Shown here: positions 1-4,860 of the stretch, piece after piece
How positions within the stretch are numbered: position 1 is the stretch's first letter
How the letters are laid out: each line of letters opens with the position of its first letter
From: Anaerolineae bacterium
GTDB lineage: Bacteria; Chloroflexota; Anaerolineae; Aggregatilineales; Aggregatilineaceae
NCBI GenBank assembly: GCA_018056405.1
Contig: JAGPFT010000234.1
Coordinates: forward strand, 1-5,383
Reading direction: 5' to 3'
DNA: 5,383 nucleotides
The notes under the pieces: generated by a model
Databases searched by the model: none
Told to the model about the DNA's origin: nothing
The model's input: the letters and a program-made list of their open reading frames with translations, nothing else
Position numbers and translations under genes: made by a program

Positions 1-127
1 TGAGTATCTCGCAGTCTGGTACAATCGCCACCGTCTGCACTCGTCCTTGGGCTATGTCAGCCCTGCTGCTTTCGAACAGCAGTATGCCGACGAAATCAAA
101 ACTGTCCGTTAAACCGGGGCAAGGTCA
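1..127 (+). mobile_element. Right end of an IS3-family insertion sequence, including right inverted repeat
   Basis: The transposase fragment is followed within 15 nt by GGGGCAAGGTCA (116-127). Read from outside, this gives TGACCTTGCCCC, a TG...CA type terminus as expected for IS3-family ends. The right inverted repeat therefore probably spans about 102-127, overlapping the transposase stop codon. The left end is outside the window, so the repeat partner and the 3-5 bp target duplication cannot be checked; the bases directly outside are TTC (128-130). The element points towards the trp operon, with its edge about 165 bp before the trp promoter. Confidence 0.7.
2..112 (+). CDS. IS3-family transposase (OrfB), C-terminal fragment cut by window edge
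   Basis: The reading frame is open from the window edge and gives 36 residues ending in TAA at 110-112. It contains WYNRHRLHSSLGYVSPAAFE, which matches the end of the DDE integrase core (rve domain) of IS3-family OrfB transposases, where 'YN..R.HSSLGY.SP..FE' is a hallmark just after the catalytic Glu region. The protein would catalyse cut-out and strand transfer of its own element. The D, D and E catalytic residues lie upstream of the window, so whether the gene is intact cannot be judged. The stop codon lies inside or next to the likely terminal inverted repeat, as is common in this family. The family call is firm; the subgroup is not assigned. Confidence 0.88.
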   Translation, partial: EYLAVWYNRHRLHSSLGYVSPAAFEQQYADEIKTVR

Positions 128-292
128 TTCTCCGCTCGCAGGGAAAGGGGGAGCAAGCTCACGTCCCGCCCTGCGGGCGGGGAGGGATTGAGGGTAGGGG
201 TGTCATGACCCCTCACCCTCTCCCCACTCTCTTTTCTCCGCGCTCTCTGCGCCTCAGCGGTGATCTTTTGCCCCAGAAATGAGATACGCCCC
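128..292. repeat. Gene-free spacer made of hairpins and 9-bp periodic repeat
   Basis: I see no gene here. The spacer contains three elements. A perfect 6-bp hairpin pairs 165-170 (CCCGCC) with 176-181 (GGCGGG). A larger hairpin pairs 190-201 with 208-220 (12 bp, one bulged C at 214) around the loop GTCATG; it has no following T-run, so it is not a typical terminator. At 226-261 a block reads on the minus strand as four 9-nt units: ACCGCTGAG, GCGCAGAGA, GCGCGGAGA, AAAGAGAGT. Blocks of the GCGCAGAGA kind occur as dispersed intergenic repeats in several GC-rich bacterial groups (recalled, not searched). The remaining 262-292 shows nothing recognisable. Confidence 0.55.
175..200 (+). other. Candidate G-quadruplex motif
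   Basis: Five runs of at least three G lie within 26 nt: 175-177, 179-182, 184-186, 192-194 and 197-200, with loops of 1, 1, 5 and 2 nt. This satisfies the usual three-tetrad G-quadruplex pattern on the + strand. It competes with the two hairpins in the same stretch and lies about 93 bp upstream of the -35 box. Whether it folds or matters is unknown. Confidence 0.45.
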
Positions 293-321
293 TTGACAAC
301 GCCGCCAAACCCTGCTACCTT
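293..321 (+). promoter_or_regulatory. Probable sigma70-type promoter of the trp operon (extended -10)
   Basis: A perfect -35 hexamer TTGACA (293-298) is followed after 17 bp by TACCTT (316-321), which matches TATAAT at three positions. The weak -10 is preceded by TG one base upstream (313-314), forming an extended -10 element TGCTACCTT. Transcription would start near 328, about 20 nt before the first helix of the T-box leader, which is the expected geometry. No other convincing promoter lies between the insertion sequence and the leader. Confidence 0.65.
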
Positions 322-346
322 TGGGGGCATAGTCGCATACACAAAA

Positions 347-445
347 AGCGTTGATCTGGAATAGTACACACCGCAGCGGTGTTCAGAGAGCCGCCGGGGG
401 CTGCGAAGGCGGTACAAGCGCCGGTGTGGAATGGGCCAGGGAGCT
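347..445 (+). promoter_or_regulatory. T-box Stem I with K-turn and UGG (Trp) specifier loop
   Basis: The base is a K-turn: helix 347-349/443-445, three-nt bulge GUU (350-352), then sheared pairs G353-A442 and A354-G441. Next come helix 355-359/436-440 and an internal loop with AGUA (363-366) on the 5' side and GAA (429-431) on the 3' side, the classic loop-E/S-turn pair of T-box specifier loops. The three bases after GAA are UGG (432-434), followed by a purine (G435). A perfect 7-bp helix 367-373/422-428 lies above. The conserved AGAGAG (385-390) marks the AG-bulge region, and the distal helix is 391-395/408-412 with a 12-nt loop (396-407) containing GCUGCGAA. This distal part docks on the tRNA elbow in studied T-boxes. 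Confidence 0.9.
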
Positions 446-576
446 GTGCGGTCGAACGCGCTCGCGCCACTAGCTCGCACCGGAGACACCACCGTTAGCA
501 AGGTGACGGGTATCGAGGCGGCCCAGATCAAGCGGGCTGCGTCCGTACCTCAACGAGTGAAGCTGGCTTCTCCCCG

Positions 577-610
577 CATCTCCGCGCATTCACCGGAGAT
601 GTTTTTGTTT
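577..610 (+). promoter_or_regulatory. T-box upstream hairpin (Stem III position) followed by a T-rich run
   Basis: A perfect 7-bp stem CATCTCC (577-583) with GGAGATG (595-601) closes an 11-nt loop and is followed at once by TTTTTGTTT (602-610). Its place, 30 nt before the T-box core, is that of T-box Stem III. The T-rich tail also makes it look like an intrinsic terminator, which is unusual for Stem III. Its share of A-U pairs and long loop make it a weaker terminator candidate than the hairpin at 646-684. Confidence 0.6.
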
Positions 611-630
611 CGGGGGACAGTCGCTTAATC

Positions 631-665
631 AGGGTGGCACCGCGGGAATCTCCTCTTCTCGTCCT
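631..665 (+). promoter_or_regulatory. T-box core and antiterminator helix
   Basis: The conserved T-box sequence AGGGTGGCACCGCG spans 631-644. A fold consistent with known antiterminators pairs AGGG (631-634) with TCCT (662-665) as helix A1 and 643-648 with 656-661 as helix A2, leaving UGGCACCG (635-642) bulged. The UGGC in the bulge (635-638) can pair with the acceptor end of uncharged tRNA; the variable fourth position, C here, should match the tRNA discriminator base G, as in tRNA-Trp. The helix uses bases 646-648 and 656-658 that the terminator hairpin also occupies, so the two forms exclude each other. Confidence 0.85.
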
Positions 666-688
666 TGAGCGAAGGGGGAGATTCTTTT
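646..688 (+). terminator. Regulated intrinsic terminator of the trp T-box
   Basis: A perfect 8-bp stem pairs GAATCTCC (646-653) with GGAGATTC (677-684), directly followed by TTTT (685-688). Bases inside the loop can add pairs (for example 655-657 with 672-674 and 658-660 with 667-669), lengthening the hairpin. Its 5' strand overlaps the antiterminator, so it should form when tRNA-Trp is charged and stop transcription 31 nt before trpE. Confidence 0.9.
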
Positions 689-719
689 CGTTGGTAGCAC
701 TGCTGCGGGAGGCGCACTG

Positions 720-2240
720 ATGGCCCTGTCACCGGAACACCTGCGCACGCGCGCGCCGATCACCCCGGATCGGGCGGCGGCTCATCGCCTGTTCGCGCGC
801 GGCGATCTGCTCCCCGTCTATCGCACGTTGCTGGCCGACCTGGAAACGCCCGTCTCGGTCTACCTCAAGCTGGCCGGCATGGGCGCGTCGTCGTTCCTGC
901 TGGAGAGCGTGGAGGGCGGCGAGCAGGTAGGGCGCTACTCGTTCCTGGGCGTGAACCCCAAGGGCATGATCACCGTCCAGGGCCAGCATGTGACGATCAC
1001 CCGGCACGGCCAGACGACAGCACGCGACCTAGCCCCCGGCGAAGACCCGCTGCACGTCATCGCTGCCGAGATGGAGCGTTTCCGCCCGGTGCGGCTGGAA
1101 GGGCTACCGCGCTTCGTCGGCGGGGCGGTCGGCTACCTCAGCTACGATGTCGTGCGCCATTTCGAGCGGCTGCCGGCCACCGCCCGCGACGACCTCAACG
1201 TGCCAGACGCCGCCTTCCTGCTGGCCGAGACGCTGGTCATCTTCGACCACGCCAAGCACCAGCTCATCGTCCTGGCCAACGCGCACAACACCGGCGATCC
1301 CGACGCCGCCTACGACGACGCCGTGCGCCGCATTGACCAGATTCTTGACGCGCTGGCCGTCCCGCTGCCCTTTATGGACGAGTGCCCCGCAGTGAGTGAC
1401 GGTGATCTGCGCTCCAACGTCAGCCGCGAGCAGTTCGAGGCCAACGTCCGCGCGGCCAAAGAGTACATCGCCGCCGGCGACGCCTTCCAGATCGTGCTCT
1501 CGCAGCGTTTCAGCCGCCGCACGTGCGCGCCGCCATTCACCATCTACCGGGCGCTGCGCGCGCTCAACCCCTCGCCCTACATGTTCTTCCTGCGCTTCAG
1601 CGACGACCTGGCGCTGATCGGTGCCTCGCCGGAGATGATGGTGCGCCTGGAGGACGGCATCGCCACCCTGCGGCCCATCGCCGGGACGCGCCCGCGCGGG
1701 CGCGATGAGGCCGAGGACGAGGCGCTGGCCGCCGAACTGCTGGCCGACGAGAAGGAGCGCGCCGAGCACGTTATGCTGGTGGACCTGGGCCGCAACGACC
1801 TGGGCCGCGTCTGCGAGTACGGCACGGTGCGCGTGCCGTACCTGATGATCGTCGAGCGCTACTCGCACGTCATGCACCTCGTCAGCCAGGTGCAGGGGCG
1901 GCTGCGCGCTGGGCTGAGCGCCTTCGACCTGCTGCGGGCCACCTTCCCCGCCGGGACACTCAGCGGCGCGCCGAAGGTGCGGGCCATGGAGATCATCGAG
2001 GAGCTTGAAGGCACGCGGCGCGGGCCGTATGGCGGCGCGGTCGGCTACTTCAGCTTCGACGGCTCGATGGACACCTGCATCACCATCCGCACCATGCTCA
2101 TGCGCGGCGACCAGGTGACCTTCCAGGCGGGCGCGGGCATCGTCGCCGACAGCGACCCATCCCGCGAGTATGAGGAGACGGTCAACAAGGCGCGGGCCAT
2201 GGCGGTAGCCCTGCAAAGCGCCGAAGAAGGGTTGGGATAG
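720..2240 (+). CDS. trpE: Anthranilate synthase component I (TrpE)
   Basis: The 506-residue product makes anthranilate and pyruvate from chorismate, using ammonia supplied by TrpG; it is the committed, feedback-regulated step of tryptophan synthesis in the cytoplasm. An N-terminal domain (about residues 20-160) carries LLES (60-63), matching the tryptophan-binding LLES of enterobacterial TrpE, and NPSPYM (283-288) is the second part of that site. The chorismate-binding domain (about 235-495) shows RPIAGTRPRG (318-327), Mg-binding Glu346 and Glu349 in KERAEH, catalytic His386 in SHVMHLVS, PAGTLSGAPK (410-419), and Glu483 and Glu486 in REYEETVNKA. The residue roles follow from alignment to Serratia and Salmonella TrpE. 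Intact feedback motifs suggest normal inhibition by tryptophan. The ATG start has GGGAGG (707-712) seven nt upstream. The length is normal. PabB is the main alternative, but the LLES motif, trp neighbours and Trp T-box make TrpE clear. Confidence 0.97.
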   Translation: MALSPEHLRTRAPITPDRAAAHRLFARGDLLPVYRTLLADLETPVSVYLKLAGMGASSFLLESVEGGEQVGRYSFLGVNPKGMITVQGQHVTITRHGQTTARDLAPGEDPLHVIAAEMERFRPVRLEGLPRFVGGAVGYLSYDVVRHFERLPATARDDLNVPDAAFLLAETLVIFDHAKHQLIVLANAHNTGDPDAAYDDAVRRIDQILDALAVPLPFMDECPAVSDGDLRSNVSREQFEANVRAAKEYIAAGDAFQIVLSQRFSRRTCAPPFTIYRALRALNPSPYMFFLRFSDDLALIGASPEMMVRLEDGIATLRPIAGTRPRGRDEAEDEALAAELLADEKERAEHVMLVDLGRNDLGRVCEYGTVRVPYLMIVERYSHVMHLVSQVQGRLRAGLSAFDLLRATFPAGTLSGAPKVRAMEIIEELEGTRRGPYGGAVGYFSFDGSMDTCITIRTMLMRGDQVTFQAGAGIVADSDPSREYEETVNKARAMAVALQSAEEGLG

Positions 2241-2245
2241 GGAGG
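2240..2245 (+). promoter_or_regulatory. Ribosome binding site that decides the trpG start
   Basis: GGGAGG overlaps the last base of the trpE stop codon. It lies only 1 nt before the ATG at 2247 but 7 nt before the ATG at 2253. trpE has the same GGGAGG with the same 7-nt spacing, so 2253 is the likely trpG start. The overlap suggests that trpE and trpG are translationally coupled, giving balanced subunits. Confidence 0.75.
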
Positions 2246-2252
2246 CATGGCG

Positions 2253-2819
2253 ATGATCCTGGTGATTGATAACTACGACAGCTTCACCTACAACCTGGTG
2301 CAGTTGATGGGCGAACTGGGCGCTGAACTATGCGTGGCCCGCAACGACCAGATTGCGCTCGATGAGATACGCGCCCTGCGCCCGTCGCACATCGTCATCT
2401 CGCCCGGCCCCGGCACGCCCGATGACGGCGGCATCTCGCTCGACGTGATCCGCGCGCTGGGGCCGACGACGCCAATCCTGGGCGTATGCCTGGGCCAGCA
2501 GTGCATCGGCCAGGCCTATGGCGGGCGCGTCGTGCGCGCCCCGCGCCTGATGCACGGCAAGACCAGCCTGATCTATCACAAGAACGCCGCCCTGTTCACC
2601 GGCGTGCCCAGCCCGTTCGAGGCCACGCGCTACCACAGCCTGATCGTCGAGGAGCCGCTGCCGGACGCGCTGACAGTCACCGCCTTCACCGAGGCCGGCG
2701 AGGTGATGGCCCTGCGCCACAAACAGCATCCGGTCGTCGGCGTGCAGTTTCACCCGGAGAGCATCCTGACCAAGTTCGGCGCGCGCATCGTGCAGAACTT
2801 CCTGGAGCGCCGTCTGTAG
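2253..2819 (+). CDS. trpG: Anthranilate synthase component II, glutamine amidotransferase (TrpG)
   Basis: The 188-residue product hydrolyses glutamine and channels ammonia to TrpE. It is a single class I glutamine amidotransferase domain of usual length. It begins MILVIDNYDSFTYNLVQ, the typical TrpG/PabA start. The oxyanion strand is SPGPGTP (50-56), the nucleophile is Cys79 in GVCLGQQ, and the catalytic His167 and Glu169 lie in VQFHPES. The residue after the nucleophile motif is Gln82 where many relatives have His (GVCLGHQ); the triad itself is complete. An upstream in-frame ATG (2247) would add two residues but lies too close to the ribosome binding site. The start follows the trpE stop by 12 nt. 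No dedicated pabA is visible, so the protein could also serve folate synthesis, as in some bacteria; that is inference. Confidence 0.96.
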   Translation: MILVIDNYDSFTYNLVQLMGELGAELCVARNDQIALDEIRALRPSHIVISPGPGTPDDGGISLDVIRALGPTTPILGVCLGQQCIGQAYGGRVVRAPRLMHGKTSLIYHKNAALFTGVPSPFEATRYHSLIVEEPLPDALTVTAFTEAGEVMALRHKQHPVVGVQFHPESILTKFGARIVQNFLERRL

Positions 2820-2850
2820 GAGGTGATCAGGGATCGGCTTGCAGTTTTCA

Positions 2851-2902
2851 GTAGGGGCGGCGCTTTGCTCCGCCCCTGGGCGCAGCAGAGCAGCGCCCCT
2901 AC
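2851..2902. repeat. Palindromic double-hairpin repeat, possible small mobile repeat
   Basis: The outer arms are GTAGGGGCG (2851-2859) and CGCCCCTAC (2894-2902), a perfect 9-bp inverted repeat. Inside are two back-to-back hairpins: AGGGGCGG (2853-2860) with CCGCCCCT (2870-2877), and GGGCGC (2878-2883) with GCGCCC (2893-2898). Each loop contains a small GC/GC sub-stem. The RNA could form either one long stem or two adjacent hairpins. The form is that of REP- or MITE-like intergenic repeats, with no coding capacity. It may have inserted between trpG and trpD, or it may act as an mRNA stabiliser or processing site. Its copy number elsewhere is unknown. Confidence 0.7.
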
Positions 2903-2948
2903 AGACGCACTCTCTAATTCCATCTGGACTTACTCCTGATTGCCGCCA

Positions 2949-2969
2949 ACTGACAACCGACTGACAACC
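2949..2969. repeat. Tandem 10-bp direct repeat in the trpD leader
   Basis: ACTGACAACC occurs at 2949-2958 and again at 2960-2969, separated by one base (period 11). It leads into a degenerate AACCA-rich tract up to the trpD ribosome binding site. The minus strand of 2985-2998 reads as four GG pairs separated by 1-2 nt, a two-tetrad quadruplex pattern. In the mRNA this stretch is G-poor and would be unstructured, which could help ribosome loading. Confidence 0.55.
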
Positions 2970-3009
2970 AGTAACCAGGAACAACCACCAACCACCACGA
3001 GGAGCTACC

Positions 3010-4056
3010 ATGAACCCAGTCATTGACATCCAACGCGCCATTGACGTGATCAGCCGCTTCGGGCAGCTTCGCGCCGAAGAAGCCGAAGCGGTCATGAACC
3101 AGATCATGCGTGGCGAGGCGACCGAGGCACAGATCGGCGCTTACCTGATGGGCCTGCGCATGAAAGGCGAGACCGAAGCCGAGATTCTGGGCAGCGCCCG
3201 CGCCATGCGCGCCAACGCCATCAAAGTGCCCATCCGCTCCGATGGCGATCTGCTCGATACTTGCGGCACCGGCGGCGACAAATCCGGCACGTTCAACATC
3301 AGCACGACGGTCGCTTTTGTGGCAGCGGGTGCGGGCGTGCGCATCGCCAAGCACGGCAACCGCGCCAGCACCAGTCGCTGCGGCAGCGCCGACGTGCTGG
3401 CCGAACTCGGCGTGAACCTCGACCTGACGCCGGAGCAGGCCGGGCGCTGCGTGGACGAGATCGGCATCGGCTTCCTCTTCGCGCCCCGGCTGCACCCGGC
3501 CATGAAGCACACGCTCGGCCCGCGCCGCGAGTTGCGCGTGCGCACCATCTTCAACATCCTCGGCCCGCTGACCAACCCGGCGGGCGCGCGCCGCCAACTG
3601 ATGGGCGTCTTCGCCCCCGACCTGACCGAGTACCTGGCCAACGTGCTCGGCGAGTTGGGCGCGCTCTCGGCCATCGTCGTCTGCGGCTACGGCAACATTG
3701 ACGAGCTGACCACCACCGGCCCCAACGTCGTCAGCCACTACGCCAACGGCGCGGTGCGCACTTTCGAGCTGAACCCGCTGGATTACGATCTGACGCCCGC
3801 CCACATCTGGGAGTTGCTCGGCGGCGAGGCGGCGGAAAACGCGCGCATCCTGCGCGGCATCCTCAGCGGGGAGGTCAACGCCGCCAAGCGCGACGTGGTG
3901 CTGCTCAACGCCGGCGCGGCTCTGCTCGCCGCAGGGCGCGCAGATGACTTCGCCGAGGGCATCGCTCTGGCCGCCGACTCCATCGCCAGCGGCGCGGCGC
4001 TGGCCAAACTCGACGCATTGATCGCCTTCAGCCAGGAGGTGGCTCGTGCCGGGTGA
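3010..4056 (+). CDS. trpD: Anthranilate phosphoribosyltransferase (TrpD)
   Basis: The 348-residue product joins anthranilate to PRPP, giving N-(5-phosphoribosyl)anthranilate and pyrophosphate. It has the family's usual length: a small helical N-terminal domain (about 1-70), then the glycosyltransferase family 3 domain. Visible motifs are CGTGGDKSGTFNIST (85-99), the PRPP-binding glycine loop; KHGNR (114-118); GSAD (125-128); the anthranilate-side region ending in RTIFNILGPLTNPAG; and Asp231-Glu232 in GNIDEL, matching the metal-binding DE pair of Sulfolobus TrpD. The segment before DE reads VVCGYGNIDE where many relatives have a His (V-H-G); I read this as variation, not loss. The ATG start is supported by GAGGAG five nt upstream. 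It is a stand-alone protein, not fused to TrpG, and overlaps trpC by 11 nt. Confidence 0.97.
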   Translation: MNPVIDIQRAIDVISRFGQLRAEEAEAVMNQIMRGEATEAQIGAYLMGLRMKGETEAEILGSARAMRANAIKVPIRSDGDLLDTCGTGGDKSGTFNISTTVAFVAAGAGVRIAKHGNRASTSRCGSADVLAELGVNLDLTPEQAGRCVDEIGIGFLFAPRLHPAMKHTLGPRRELRVRTIFNILGPLTNPAGARRQLMGVFAPDLTEYLANVLGELGALSAIVVCGYGNIDELTTTGPNVVSHYANGAVRTFELNPLDYDLTPAHIWELLGGEAAENARILRGILSGEVNAAKRDVVLLNAGAALLAAGRADDFAEGIALAADSIASGAALAKLDALIAFSQEVARAG

Positions 4057-4858
4057 CTTCGTGCGCACGCAGACCGTGCTGGACAGGATTCTGGCGCACA
4101 AGGTCGAGGAGATCGCGGCGCGCAAGGCCCGCGCGAGCGCGGCGACGGTGATCGCTGCGGCGCGCGAAGCGCCCCCGCCGCGCGACATGCGGGCCGCCGT
4201 GCGCCGCGAGAGCGTCGCGCTGATCGCCGAGATCAAGCGGGCGTCGCCTTCACGTGGCGTGCTGCGGGCGGACTTCGACCCGCTCGCCCTGGCGACGACC
4301 TACGCCACCAACGGCGCGGCGGCCCTCTCCGTGCTGACCGACGCGCGGTTCTTCGGCGGCGACCTGGCTCACCTGATCGCTGTCCGCGCGGCGGTGAGCG
4401 TCCCCGTCCTGCGCAAGGACTTCGTGCTCGACCCCTACCAGGTTTACGAGGCGCGCGCGGCGGGGGCGGACGCCGTGCTGCTCATTGTCGCCGCCCTCGA
4501 CGACGCGCACCTGGCCGACCTGCACGCGCTTATCGTCGAACTGGGCATGGCCGCGCTGGTCGAGGTGCACGACGAGGCCGAGTTGGAGCGCGCGCTGGCC
4601 CTCGGCGCGCCGCTGATCGGCGTCAACAACCGCGACCTGCGCACCTTCTCCGTAGACCTGGCGACGACCGAGCGTCTGGCCCGCCTGCTGCCGGAAGGCG
4701 TGACCCTGGTCGCCGAGAGCGGCATCGTCAGCGGCGCGGATGTGCGGCGCATGGGCGCGGCGGGTGCGCGCGCCGTGCTGGTCGGCGAGGCGCTGGTCAC
4801 CGCGCCGGACGTGGCCGCGCGCGTCCGCGAACTCAGCAGTCAGCCGCGAGAGGGATAG
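4046..4858 (+). CDS. trpC: Indole-3-glycerol phosphate synthase (TrpC)
   Basis: The 270-residue (beta/alpha)8-barrel closes and decarboxylates CdRP to indole-3-glycerol phosphate. An N-terminal helical extension (VLDRILAHKVEEIAARKA) is typical of the family. Catalytic positions match Sulfolobus IGPS: Glu62 and Lys64 in AEIKRASPSRG, Lys124 in LRKDF, Glu173 in VEVHDE, Asn194 in GVNNRDL, and Glu224-Ser225 in VAESGI. The start is GTG, chosen because AGGAGG (4034-4039, inside trpD) lies six nt upstream; no ATG fits the N-terminus. The start lies inside the end of trpD, so translation is probably coupled. It is a single-domain enzyme, not the TrpC-TrpF fusion of enterobacteria. trpF starts 2 nt after its stop. 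Confidence 0.97.
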   Translation: MPGDFVRTQTVLDRILAHKVEEIAARKARASAATVIAAAREAPPPRDMRAAVRRESVALIAEIKRASPSRGVLRADFDPLALATTYATNGAAALSVLTDARFFGGDLAHLIAVRAAVSVPVLRKDFVLDPYQVYEARAAGADAVLLIVAALDDAHLADLHALIVELGMAALVEVHDEAELERALALGAPLIGVNNRDLRTFSVDLATTERLARLLPEGVTLVAESGIVSGADVRRMGAAGARAVLVGEALVTAPDVAARVRELSSQPREG

Positions 4859-4860
4859 CC

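Larger units (their letters stand above)
347..688 (+). promoter_or_regulatory. Tryptophan-specific T-box riboswitch leader of the trp operon
   Basis: This transcribed leader senses the charging of tRNA-Trp. Uncharged tRNA pairs its anticodon with the specifier codon in Stem I and its free CCA end with the UGGN bulge of the antiterminator, which prevents termination so that trpE and downstream genes are read. Seen in the sequence are Stem I (347-445) with K-turn and loop-E specifier loop, specifier UGG at 432-434, middle hairpins at 446-450/476-480 and 518-524/534-540, a hairpin at 577-601, the T-box core AGGGTGGCACCGCG (631-644), and a terminator ending in a T-run (685-688). The trpE start codon follows 31 nt later. 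The UGG specifier and the anthranilate synthase gene behind it agree, which makes the amino-acid assignment secure. The exact fold of 446-576 (Stem II region) is uncertain. Confidence 0.95.
2820..3009. other. 190-bp gap between trpG and trpD without a gene
   Basis: The gap is the only long break in an otherwise tight operon. It holds a 52-bp double-hairpin palindrome (2851-2902), a tandem 10-mer (2949-2969), a CA-rich tract (2966-2998), and the trpD ribosome binding site GAGGAG (2999-3004, five nt before the ATG). I find no convincing promoter: no -35/-10 pair with acceptable spacing. No T-run follows the palindrome, so readthrough into trpD is expected. Confidence 0.7.

Noticed and set aside
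190..220. Hairpin downstream of the insertion sequence as its transcription terminator
   Set aside because: The stem is followed by C-rich sequence; the nearest T-run (231-235) is about 10 nt further on and short. It fits better as part of the intergenic repeats.
109..531. 140-codon open frame on the minus strand upstream of trpE
   Set aside because: It runs antisense through the insertion-sequence end, repeat spacer, promoter and T-box leader. It has no recognisable domain, and its codons follow the repeats rather than a gene-like pattern.
431..628. 65-codon open frame on the + strand within the leader, a possible leader peptide
   Set aside because: Its ATG overlaps the T-box specifier codon, there is no ribosome binding site before it, and it has no run of Trp codons. 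The region is explained fully by the structured T-box RNA.
1104..2216. 370-codon open frame antisense to trpE
   Set aside because: Long antisense frames are expected opposite GC-rich genes with strong third-position bias. The trpE frame shows all family motifs; the antisense product shows none.
2851..2902. Palindrome as an intrinsic terminator after trpG
   Set aside because: The hairpins are stable but are followed by AGACGCACTC, with no T-run, so intrinsic termination is unlikely.
2836..2948. Possible internal promoter ahead of trpD
   Set aside because: TTGCAG-like and TAATTC-like hexamers can be picked out, but none pair at 16-18 bp spacing.
4046..4056. The trpD-trpC overlap as a frameshift or gene fusion
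   Set aside because: Both proteins have normal ends, and AGGAGG sits correctly before the GTG start, so this is an ordinary coupled overlap.
2328..4236. Long minus-strand frames opposite trpG, trpD and the trpC start (2328-3107 and 2914-4236)
   Set aside because: These are mirror frames of well-supported genes, with low-complexity His/Ala/Gly/Val-rich products and no domain signature.
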